NCBI RefSeq assembly: GCF_017301635.1
Contig: NZ_CP071091.1
Span: forward strand, 1,641,001-1,705,000
Source: Myxococcus landrumus
GTDB lineage: Bacteria > Myxococcota > Myxococcia > Myxococcales > Myxococcaceae
Direction of reading: 5' to 3'
DNA: 64,000 nt
Under the pieces are notes generated by a model. That model did not search any database. It worked only from the letters and a program-made list of their open reading frames with translations, and had not been told where the DNA came from. Below, piece after piece: positions 43,297 to 50,780 of the stretch. Every line of letters starts with the position of its first letter. The first letter of the stretch is position 1. Made by a program: the position numbers and the translations under genes.

Positions 43297-45714
43297 CTAC
43301 TGCACACCCGCGACGCCCAGGGCGGACAGGACTTCCAGGCCGAGGCGCTTGCGCGGATGCGGGTCCACGGGCGCCTGTCCGGGCATGACGCCCGACGCCG
43401 GTCCGATGCACGCGGGGCAGCCCTCCTCACACGCGCACGACTCCAGCAATCGCCGGGCACGAACGAGCAGCTCATCGCGCTGGTCGAAGAGCCGAGCCGC
43501 CAGTCCCACGCCCCCGGGCACGTTGTCGTAGAGGAAGATGGTGGGGTCGAACCCCACGCCGCCATCCTTGCGAGGCGGGCCTTCCGCGTCGTCGCGGCTG
43601 CCCAACGTCTTGCCGATGTCTCGTGGGTCGATCATCAACCCCACACACGCCACCGTCCGAAGCGCGGTGGCCACGCCGCGCAGCGCATCGATGACCGCGG
43701 GGCGAGGCGCATTCATCGAGCGCACCACCGACTCCGGAACCGTCAGCCACAGCGCCGTGGTGTGCATCTGCATCTCCGGCAGCGCCACCTCGCCGTAACC
43801 GACGTTCTCGTGCGTGTGGTACTTGATCTTCTTGTAGCCCACCACCTTCTCGATGACGCTCACCTCGCCCATCCCGGCCTGGAGCGCCGGGCCGATGGGC
43901 GCGCCCTGGTCCTCCTGGATGACATTCACGCGCACGTAGGTCATCGCGTCCGTGAAGTAGTCCGGCGCCACCTTGCGCACGAAGGCCTTGTGGTTCTCAT
44001 AGTCGAAGTGCTCGACCTGATACTGCTCGGCCTCGTGTTGGTAGATGGCCTGCTCGTGCAGCATCGTGTGCGCGGAGCGGAAGTCCATCTCCGCCAGCGT
44101 CCGGTCCGTGCCCCGCTCGATGATGACGACGTTGTCCCAGCCCACGCTGCGCAGTGACACGTGATTGGCCGGGTACGCATCCGAGGACCAGTGGAACACG
44201 CGCCGTCCCCCCTCCCCGGCCGTGGGATGCACCACCTCGTGCTGGGCGAGGAACCCCAGCGCCTCCGCGGTCGACTCGGCCGGCACGTCTCCGAAGGGCT
44301 CACCCTCTTCGAACGGCAGCTCGAAGGAGGCGCACTTGAGGTGCTGAACAAGAATCTCCACGTTGTCCGGGTCGATGCGCGCGTGCTCCACTGGAGCGCC
44401 GATGAGAAAGCGAGGGTCCGCCGCGAGGTACTGGTCCAGCGGCGCGCTCGACGTCACGAGCAGCGCGAGGCTCCCCGCGCCCCGGCGTCCCGCACGACCA
44501 AACCGCTGCATGAGGGCCGCGACCGAGCCCGGATATCCCGCGCACACCACGGCGTCCAACGAGCCGATGTCGATGCCGAGCTCCAACGCGTTGGTGGCGA
44601 CGACACAGCGCACCTCGCCCGCGCGCAACGCGGCCTCCGTCGCGCGGCGCGTGCCCGGGAGATAGCCGCCGCGATAGCCCTGGATGAGCGACGGGTCGAG
44701 CTTCTCCTCGACGAAGCGGTCTCTCAGGTACTTGAGCATCACCTCGATGTTGTTGCGCGACTGGCCGAACAGCAGCGTGGACACGCCCGCGCGCACCAGG
44801 TCCGCCGTCAGCCGCACGGACGTCTTCAGGTAGCTGGCGCGAATGCCCAGCTCCGCGTTGACCACGGGCGGGTTGAACACCATGACCCGGCGCTCGCCGG
44901 AGGGCGCGCCGCTCTCCGAGACGAGCTCGACGTCACAGCCGAGCATCCGCCGCGCGTGCGCCTGGGGATTGCCGATGGTGGCCGACGCCGCGATGAACAC
45001 CGGGTCCGAGCCATGGAAGCGCGCCACGCGGCGCAGCCGGCGCAGGACGTTCGCCAGGTGTGAGCCGAAGACGCCTCGATACGTGTGCAGCTCGTCGATG
45101 ACGACGAAGCGCAGGTTCGAGAACAAGCGGGCCCAGTTCGCGTGATGCGGGAGGATGCCCGTGTGCAGCATGTCCGGGTTGGTGAGCAGCACGCCCCCGC
45201 GCTCACGGGCGGCCCGCCGCGCATCCGCCGGAGTGTCTCCGTCGAAGGTGATGGCGCCATGAGTCAGCCCGGCTTCGCGCATGAAAGCGCGCAGGGATTC
45301 TTCCTGGTCTCTCGACAGGGCCTTGGTGGGAAACAGGTACAGGGCCCGCGCCTGGGGCTCCCGCGCGAAGCGGTCCAGCAGCGGAAGGTTGTAGCAAAGG
45401 CTCTTGCCCGAGGCGGTGGGGGTGGCGATGACCAGGTTCTTCCCCCCGCGAGCCAGACGGTACGCCTCCGCCTGGTGGGAGAAGAGCTGCTCGACGCCCC
45501 GGAGGCGCAGGGCCTCGCGCACCTGAGGGGCCACCTCGTCGGGGATGGGGGCGAAGGAGCCCACGCGGGCGGGGGACGCCTCGTCGAGGGAGAAACACGA
45601 CGCCAAGGCCCGGTCCGTGCGCCACTGCTGAAGCACGGAGTCCAGTCCCCGAGGGGCATTCCAGGGCGTACGACGTGGGCCGCCAAAGGCCCCCTCTTCC
45701 TTCTCGGACTTCAT
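43297..45714 (-). CDS. mrfA: MrfA/YprA-like superfamily 2 helicase with C-terminal zinc-binding domain
   Basis: 805 residues from ATG 45714. Helicase motifs: Walker A TPTASGKS (about 98-105), DELH at 207-210, FIAASATIGNP, and motif VI QRFGRAGRRGAG. The C-terminal DUF1998/MZB region contains CACEEGCPACIGP, which with Cys in VACVGLMIDPRDIG supplies the four cysteines typical of MrfA. MrfA is a 3'-to-5' DNA helicase that works with MrfB on mitomycin C damage independently of UvrABC in Bacillus subtilis. No ribosome site precedes the ATG, and a -10-like TACAGT lies 9 nt before it. An in-frame ATG at 45828 would cross that promoter. Confidence 0.9.
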   Translation of the reverse strand: MKSEKEEGAFGGPRRTPWNAPRGLDSVLQQWRTDRALASCFSLDEASPARVGSFAPIPDEVAPQVREALRLRGVEQLFSHQAEAYRLARGGKNLVIATPTASGKSLCYNLPLLDRFAREPQARALYLFPTKALSRDQEESLRAFMREAGLTHGAITFDGDTPADARRAARERGGVLLTNPDMLHTGILPHHANWARLFSNLRFVVIDELHTYRGVFGSHLANVLRRLRRVARFHGSDPVFIAASATIGNPQAHARRMLGCDVELVSESGAPSGERRVMVFNPPVVNAELGIRASYLKTSVRLTADLVRAGVSTLLFGQSRNNIEVMLKYLRDRFVEEKLDPSLIQGYRGGYLPGTRRATEAALRAGEVRCVVATNALELGIDIGSLDAVVCAGYPGSVAALMQRFGRAGRRGAGSLALLVTSSAPLDQYLAADPRFLIGAPVEHARIDPDNVEILVQHLKCASFELPFEEGEPFGDVPAESTAEALGFLAQHEVVHPTAGEGGRRVFHWSSDAYPANHVSLRSVGWDNVVIIERGTDRTLAEMDFRSAHTMLHEQAIYQHEAEQYQVEHFDYENHKAFVRKVAPDYFTDAMTYVRVNVIQEDQGAPIGPALQAGMGEVSVIEKVVGYKKIKYHTHENVGYGEVALPEMQMHTTALWLTVPESVVRSMNAPRPAVIDALRGVATALRTVACVGLMIDPRDIGKTLGSRDDAEGPPRKDGGVGFDPTIFLYDNVPGGVGLAARLFDQRDELLVRARRLLESCACEEGCPACIGPASGVMPGQAPVDPHPRKRLGLEVLSALGVAGVQ

Positions 45715-45723
45715 GGGGCGGGC

Positions 45724-45752
45724 ACTGTACAGGTGTGTACCCGGACGGACAA
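45724..45752 (-). promoter_or_regulatory. Candidate mrfAB promoter overlapped by a palindrome
   Basis: On the minus strand TTGTCC (45752-45747) is followed after exactly 17 nt by TACAGT (45729-45724), each 4 of 6 to the housekeeping consensus. The transcription start would fall at or next to the ATG. The inverted repeat GTACAGGTGTGTAC (45727-45740) overlaps the -10, where a repressor would block it. It does not clearly match a LexA box known to me. Confidence 0.45.
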
Positions 45753-45802
45753 CGCGAACGGGGCAGGGCGCGCGGAATGCGGCTCGGCTAGGGTGCGCGC
45801 TC

Positions 45803-47050
45803 GTGGCCCTCGCCATCTTCCTGTTCACCTACGTCTTCATCGCCGGTGCTCGCCTCCCCTACCTCAAGCTGGACCGCCCTGGGGGGGCGCTCCTGGGCGC
45901 CGTGCTCATGGTGGTCCTCGGCGTCGTCACCCCCGCCGAGGTCTTCAACCACAGCGAGGACCCGGCCCGGCACGCCATCGACGCGGACACCATCGTCCTG
46001 TTGCTGGGGATGATGTTGCTGGCGGCGTACCTCGCCCAGGCGTCCTTCTTCCGCACCGCGGGCGCCTGGGCGGTCCGGCACGCCCACACGCCGCGTCGCC
46101 TGCTCCTCGCGGTGACCTTCATCTCCGCGGTGCTGTCCGCCTTCCTCGTCAACGACACCGTGTGCCTGATGCTCGCGCCGCTGGTGCTCGCCACCGTGGA
46201 GGACGCCCGCCTGCCCCCCGCGCCCTACCTGCTCGCGGTGTGCATGGGGAGCAACAGCGGCTCGGTGGCCACCTTCACGGGCAACCCGCAGAACATGCTC
46301 ATCCAAGGGGCGTCCGGCATCTCGTATGCCAGCTTCGCGGCGTACATGGCGCTGCCCGCGCTGCTCTCCACGGCCATCGTCGCGGGCTCGCTCCTGTTCG
46401 TCTTCCGCAAGGAGCTGTCCTCGGCGCGGTTCGACCCCCACCCGCCGCCTCCGCCCGTCGACCGGGGACTGCTGGCGATGACGCTCGTGGTGATGCTGGG
46501 CGTGGTCGCGGCCTTCTTCGCGGGCCTGCCGATGAGCTGGAGCGCGCTCGCGGGCGCGGCGCTCGTCATGGCGCTGTCCCGCAGGGAGCCTCGCGAGGCG
46601 CTGGAGCGCGTCGACTGGGTGCTGCTCCTGTTCTTCTCCAGCCTCTTCGTCGTGGTGTACGGCGTGAACAAGAACGGGTGGGCGGAGGACATCCGCCAGG
46701 TGTTCGCGCCGCTGATGATGGGCTCGAGGCTGCGCGAGAGCCTGGGCTTCGCGGGGCTGACGCTCGTGGCGTCCAACCTCTTCAGCAACGTGCCCTTCGT
46801 GATGCTCGCGCGCTCGTGGGTGCCCTCGCTCCAGGACGTGGAGCTGGGCTGGCACGTGCTCGCGCTGGGCTCCACGCTCGCCGGCAACCTCACGCTGGTG
46901 GGCAGCGTCGCCAACCTCATCGTCTTCGAGGCGGCCCGAGGCAAGGTGGACATGACCTTCATGCGCTACCTGCGCGTGGGGCTCCCCGTCACGCTCCTCA
47001 GCTTCGTCGCGGGGCTCGCCGTGCTCTACGCGGAGCACGCCCTCTTCTGA
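45803..47050 (+). CDS. ArsB/NhaD-superfamily (SLC13-like) permease
   Basis: 415 residues from GTG 45803; upstream codons are unlike membrane protein. About eleven spans with the ion transporter superfamily hairpins: VFNHSEDPARHAIDADTIVLLLGMMLLAAYL, LVNDTVCLMLAPLVLA, MGSNSGSVATFTGNPQNMLI in the first half, and ASNLFSNVPFVMLA plus LAGNLTLVGSVANLIVFE in the second. The two NTxxGN-like loops are typical of anion/proton or sodium-coupled carriers such as ArsB and CitT. Arsenite is possible but no ars regulator or reductase is near. TAGGGT lies 8 nt before the GTG, suggesting a leaderless transcript. Confidence 0.88.
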   Translation: MALAIFLFTYVFIAGARLPYLKLDRPGGALLGAVLMVVLGVVTPAEVFNHSEDPARHAIDADTIVLLLGMMLLAAYLAQASFFRTAGAWAVRHAHTPRRLLLAVTFISAVLSAFLVNDTVCLMLAPLVLATVEDARLPPAPYLLAVCMGSNSGSVATFTGNPQNMLIQGASGISYASFAAYMALPALLSTAIVAGSLLFVFRKELSSARFDPHPPPPPVDRGLLAMTLVVMLGVVAAFFAGLPMSWSALAGAALVMALSRREPREALERVDWVLLLFFSSLFVVVYGVNKNGWAEDIRQVFAPLMMGSRLRESLGFAGLTLVASNLFSNVPFVMLARSWVPSLQDVELGWHVLALGSTLAGNLTLVGSVANLIVFEAARGKVDMTFMRYLRVGLPVTLLSFVAGLAVLYAEHALF

Positions 47051-47066
47051 GCCCCGCCCCCGGGCC

Positions 47067-47894
47067 CTAGTTCGGGTCCGGGTCGGGCAGCTCGCCCGGA
47101 GCCAGCTCCGGCTCGGGCGGCTTCGGAGGTTCCACCACCACGGGGGTGACGGTGTCCGGCGCGGCGGAGACCGCGGGCGCTTCGGGTGACGGACCCGGGC
47201 GCCGCTCCCGAGGCGTCAGGTCCTTCACGAAGTCCAGCGCCACCGTGTCGAGCATGGACGTCATCGCCTGGCGGAAGAGGTCCGGGTTCTTGCCGACCTT
47301 GAACGGGTCCAGGTGCGCGGCGTCGGACTCGGACTGGTCCACTTCGAACGGACGGCGCCACACCTCCGAGCGCCCATCCAGCGTGAACATCCGCCCGTAG
47401 CCCCGGAGGTAGGCTCCCGCGTGGCCCTTGTGGCTGCGCATGCCGTACTCCTGCACGACGAACTCCACGATGGTGTCCGCGCCCAGGGGCATCACCAGGT
47501 CGTAGTCTGGCGCATTCGCGGGGACCTCCTCCACGAGGAAGCTCTCCAGCACGGTGGCCACCCGCGCCGGGTCCACCGTCTGCGTCCAGGGCGCCTCGCG
47601 CGGCAACTGCGTCAGCGTGTTCACCCGGAGCCGCTCCGAGATTTCAAAGCGCGTCACGGCCTGGAGCAGCTTCACCGTGAGCCGGCGGTCTGCTTCCACG
47701 GGCTCCAGCTTCTTCAGCTTGTCGCCGTAAGCGGAGTCATCGCGGAATACGAAGCTCCGGGGTCCCGCGCCGTCCTCGATGCGAGAGATGAAGGCGGGGC
47801 GGCGCACGCGGTCCAGGTCCGCGCTGGCCAGCCGTTGCGACGCACAGCCGGCGCACAGCACCAGAGTGAGAAACGGGAGGAGACTTCGCGTCAT
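47067..47894 (-). CDS. Predicted lipoprotein, unknown function
   Basis: 275 residues. Signal peptide with lipobox LCAGC (Cys17), Ala following, so outer-membrane sorting is likely. The middle (about 60-225) is a soluble domain with VMPLGADTIVEFVVQEYGMRSHKGHAGAYLRGYGRMF, which looks like two long beta-strands. A Pro/Glu/Val-rich tail (about 228-275, ending PGELPDPDPN) is probably disordered. Convergent with the permease (16 bp) and divergent from the GspE-N gene (87 bp). Not recognised. Confidence 0.78.
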   Translation of the reverse strand: MTRSLLPFLTLVLCAGCASQRLASADLDRVRRPAFISRIEDGAGPRSFVFRDDSAYGDKLKKLEPVEADRRLTVKLLQAVTRFEISERLRVNTLTQLPREAPWTQTVDPARVATVLESFLVEEVPANAPDYDLVMPLGADTIVEFVVQEYGMRSHKGHAGAYLRGYGRMFTLDGRSEVWRRPFEVDQSESDAAHLDPFKVGKNPDLFRQAMTSMLDTVALDFVKDLTPRERRPGPSPEAPAVSAAPDTVTPVVVEPPKPPEPELAPGELPDPDPN

Positions 47895-47981
47895 GGACGG
47901 AGGTTTACCCCATTGCGGGGCCGCCCGCCCCTTCCCGCCCTCTGTCCGTCTCCTCGGCGGCCAGCCTGCCCGGTCGCTGTT

Positions 47982-48764
47982 ATGCTGTGCGTCGTGAATC
48001 CTTCATCTGTGTCACCTCCCCCGTCATCGCCAGGCCGCAAGCGCCGGCTCGGGGAAATCCTCATGGACGCCGGACTCCTGACGGAGACCCAACTGCGCTC
48101 GGCGCTGGCCGAGCAGCGCAAGTGGGGCGGACGGCTGGGCCTCACGCTGGTGCAGATGCGGTTCGTGGACGAGAGCTCCATGGTCCACGCGTTGTCGAGG
48201 CAGCTCGCCATCCCCACCGTGGAGCTGGATGACCTGGCGCCCTCGTCCTCCGCGCTCCAGGCGCTGCGCGTGGACATCGCCGAGCGCTACACCGTGTTCC
48301 CCACCACCGTGGACAGCGCCACCAAGCTGCTCACCGTCGCGACGGCGGACCCCACCAACGTGGAGTCCCTCCAGGAGCTGGCCTTCCACACGGGACAGCG
48401 CATCCAGGTCGTCGTGGCCGCGGCGTCCTCCATCGAGCGCGCCATCCGCCGCCACTATCACGGCGAAATCACCTCCGCGACGGCGACACCGCTGGCCTTC
48501 GGCATGGAGGAGGAGACCTTCGAGCTCGCGCCACCATCCGGCGCCCTGGAGCTCACGCCCACGGCGCGTCCCGCGACGACCAGCACGCCCCCTGCCCCTG
48601 TCCGGGAGAGCGAGCTGCTCCAGCGCGTGGAGGGCCTCACGCAGCAGGTGACGGACCTGGAGCGCATGGTCGCGCAGCAGGCGCGCTCGCTGCGCGCCAT
48701 GCTGGAGCTCCTGGAGAAGCGCGGGCTGGTGACCCGCGACGACTACCTCGCGAAGGTGCGCTGA
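47982..48764 (+). CDS. Stand-alone GspE N-terminal (MshEN) domain protein
   Basis: 260 residues. Residues about 22-160 match the type II secretion/type IV pilus ATPase N-domain: RRLGEILMDAGLLTETQLRSALAEQRKWGGRLG, then LARQ-like SRQLAIPTVEL and TVATADPTNVESLQELAFHTGQ. No ATPase core follows; instead a linker and a coiled coil (about 207-248, LLQRVEGLTQQVTDLERMVAQQARSL cut here into its heptads) end the protein. Such domains can bind cyclic di-GMP. A GTG at 47994 with TATGCT 7 nt before it is an alternative, leaderless start. Confidence 0.85.
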   Translation: MLCVVNPSSVSPPPSSPGRKRRLGEILMDAGLLTETQLRSALAEQRKWGGRLGLTLVQMRFVDESSMVHALSRQLAIPTVELDDLAPSSSALQALRVDIAERYTVFPTTVDSATKLLTVATADPTNVESLQELAFHTGQRIQVVVAAASSIERAIRRHYHGEITSATATPLAFGMEEETFELAPPSGALELTPTARPATTSTPPAPVRESELLQRVEGLTQQVTDLERMVAQQARSLRAMLELLEKRGLVTRDDYLAKVR

Positions 48765-48782
48765 GCGAGCGCGCCGGGGACC

Positions 48783-50780
48783 TCAGACGAGGATGAGGTC
48801 CTCGTCGAGGTCCATCGAGTCTGGATCCAACGCGGCGCTCGCGCCCAGCACGGCCTCGGTGCGGCGCAGGCGTTCATCCGTCAGCTCCGACACCAGCACG
48901 AGAATCTGCGGATGGCTGGAGATGAGGGCGTCGAAGTCCTCGCGCGGGAGCCGAAGCAGCGTGGTGTGCCGTGACGCCATCACCGTGGCCGTCGCGGGAG
49001 TCTTCTGGAGCAGGGAGATTTCACCGAACAGGTCTCCCTCCTTCAGTCGCGTGAGCAGGTGCCCGTCCTTGTGCACCTCCACCTCTCCCGAGAGCAAGAC
49101 GTAGAGGCCGTCCGTCGGGTCTCCGTCGCGGATGATGACGTCCTCGCGCTCGACATCCCGCGCACGGAAGCGCTCGATCAGCGTCCGCCGGTCCTTGCGG
49201 TTGAAGGGCCTGAAGAGCGCGGACGTGTTCATCACGTTGGTGAGCAGCCGCTGCCGGACGAACTTCTTCAGCGCCGCCGCCACCTGGGGATGGCTCCGCG
49301 AGAGCGACGCGAGCACCGGGGCGGAGATTTCGAGCAACTGCGTGTCGTCGGCACCGGCCTCGACGGAGGCGGTTCTCGGAGCACCGGACAGGAGCGCCAT
49401 CTCACCGAAAAAGGCCCCGCCCTCCAGCATGGCCAGATCGACGCGCTGAGTGTTGTCCGTGCGGAAGACGCGGACTTTCCCTTCGCAGATGACGTAGAAG
49501 GCGTCGCCTCGGCTGCCCTGCTCGATGATGCGCTCGCCGAGCTGGAAGCGGCGCAGCGGGCAGCGCTCGAAGAGCTCGATGAACGCGTCGCGCGGCAGGT
49601 CCGAGAACAGCGGAATGGTCGGAAGCGAGTCCAGCGAGGGCACGTCCGTGACGACTTCCTCGGTGAGACTGAAGACCTCTTCCTCGATTCCGCCGTCGGA
49701 CTCCTGCGCGCGCTGATGCAGTCCCGACTGGGCCGCGAGCTCCACCGCGTGGAGCAATGAGTCCGCTTCCAGCTCCAGCTCCGTGAAGGAGGATGGAATG
49801 GGAGGCACCGCGCGGAGCGAGGCACCCAGCGCGCGAGACACCTCGCGGAAGGGCACCGCGGTCGCCCCCGAAGCGGGAGTGACTTCCGTGCGGCGCGGGC
49901 GCAGTCCTGGAGGCGCCGAGGGCGGGTCGATGACCGTGGGCGTCCGAAGCGAGACTTCGGAATCCATCGCCGCGGCATCCGCGATGGGCGAGGCCAGGGC
50001 CTTCCACTTGCCGCTCGCGGCTCTCGGCGGCGCGGGGACGGGGGCGGGGCCTCGGACCTCCTCCGACGGGCTCGGCTGCGAGGCACGCGGCGAGAGCCCC
50101 GGCGGCATCGAGGGGGCTCGGGATGGAGACTCGCCCAGGGGGATGTCGATGGCCTGCGCGGCGAGGGTCCCCGGAACCTCGGCGTCTCCGCTCGAGAGCC
50201 CCACGCTCACGGAGTGGACCACCAGCTCGTCCGAGCCGCTCGTGGCCTCCGCGCCCGGGGAGGTCTCCACGGAGAGCGACAGCTCGGCGGGAAGTTCGTC
50301 GGAGAGGTCGACCGTTCCAGCTCCGGCTTCGAGGGCCTGGGGCGGACTGCTCTCCCCTGCCCCTGGTGGCGGCACCTCGGTCCGCGTGGAAGCCGGATGT
50401 TCGGGAGGTGGCGGCGCGGCGAGCGCGCTGGTCATCGGGCCGCGTGCCCGGGCTCCCACGGGCGTCCCTCGCCGCGCGTAGAGGTTGGCCAGCATCTGCT
50501 GGACGCCTTGATGGCTCGGGTCCAGCTCGAGGATGAGCTTGCTCGCGGCGATGGCTCGCGGGAGGAAGCCTTCCTTCGCGAAGCCCTCGGCGGCGGATTG
50601 ATAGGCCAGGATGGCGCGCTCGCGCTCCCCGGCCTTGGCCCACGCGTCACCCGTGCGCAGGCGCGACTGATGGTCCTTCGGGTCGAGCTTGCAGAAGTCC
50701 TCGTACAGCTCGGCGGCCTTGCCGAAGCGGCCCTTGGAGAAGGCCTCGGCGGCGCTGTCCTTGAGCTTGCGCGCCTCCAT
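48783..50780 (-). CDS. TPR plus double cyclic-nucleotide-binding-domain protein
   Basis: 665 residues. N-terminal TPR-like helices (about 1-105, AAEAFSKGRFGKAAELYEDFCKLDP), a long Pro/Ser/Ala-rich linker (about 110-380), then two cNMP-binding beta-rolls: about 395-505 (IIEQGSRGDAFYVICEGKVRVF, GGAFFGEMALLSGAPRTASV) and 515-635 (IIRDGDPTDGLYVLLSGEVEV, GDLFGEISLLQKTPATATVM). Both phosphate-binding cassettes keep the FGE core followed by a P-A/R-T pattern. No DNA-binding or catalytic output is visible. Its ATG overlaps the stop of the HEAT lipoprotein gene (TAATG), so the two are translationally coupled. Confidence 0.88.
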   Translation of the reverse strand: MEARKLKDSAAEAFSKGRFGKAAELYEDFCKLDPKDHQSRLRTGDAWAKAGERERAILAYQSAAEGFAKEGFLPRAIAASKLILELDPSHQGVQQMLANLYARRGTPVGARARGPMTSALAAPPPPEHPASTRTEVPPPGAGESSPPQALEAGAGTVDLSDELPAELSLSVETSPGAEATSGSDELVVHSVSVGLSSGDAEVPGTLAAQAIDIPLGESPSRAPSMPPGLSPRASQPSPSEEVRGPAPVPAPPRAASGKWKALASPIADAAAMDSEVSLRTPTVIDPPSAPPGLRPRRTEVTPASGATAVPFREVSRALGASLRAVPPIPSSFTELELEADSLLHAVELAAQSGLHQRAQESDGGIEEEVFSLTEEVVTDVPSLDSLPTIPLFSDLPRDAFIELFERCPLRRFQLGERIIEQGSRGDAFYVICEGKVRVFRTDNTQRVDLAMLEGGAFFGEMALLSGAPRTASVEAGADDTQLLEISAPVLASLSRSHPQVAAALKKFVRQRLLTNVMNTSALFRPFNRKDRRTLIERFRARDVEREDVIIRDGDPTDGLYVLLSGEVEVHKDGHLLTRLKEGDLFGEISLLQKTPATATVMASRHTTLLRLPREDFDALISSHPQILVLVSELTDERLRRTEAVLGASAALDPDSMDLDEDLILV

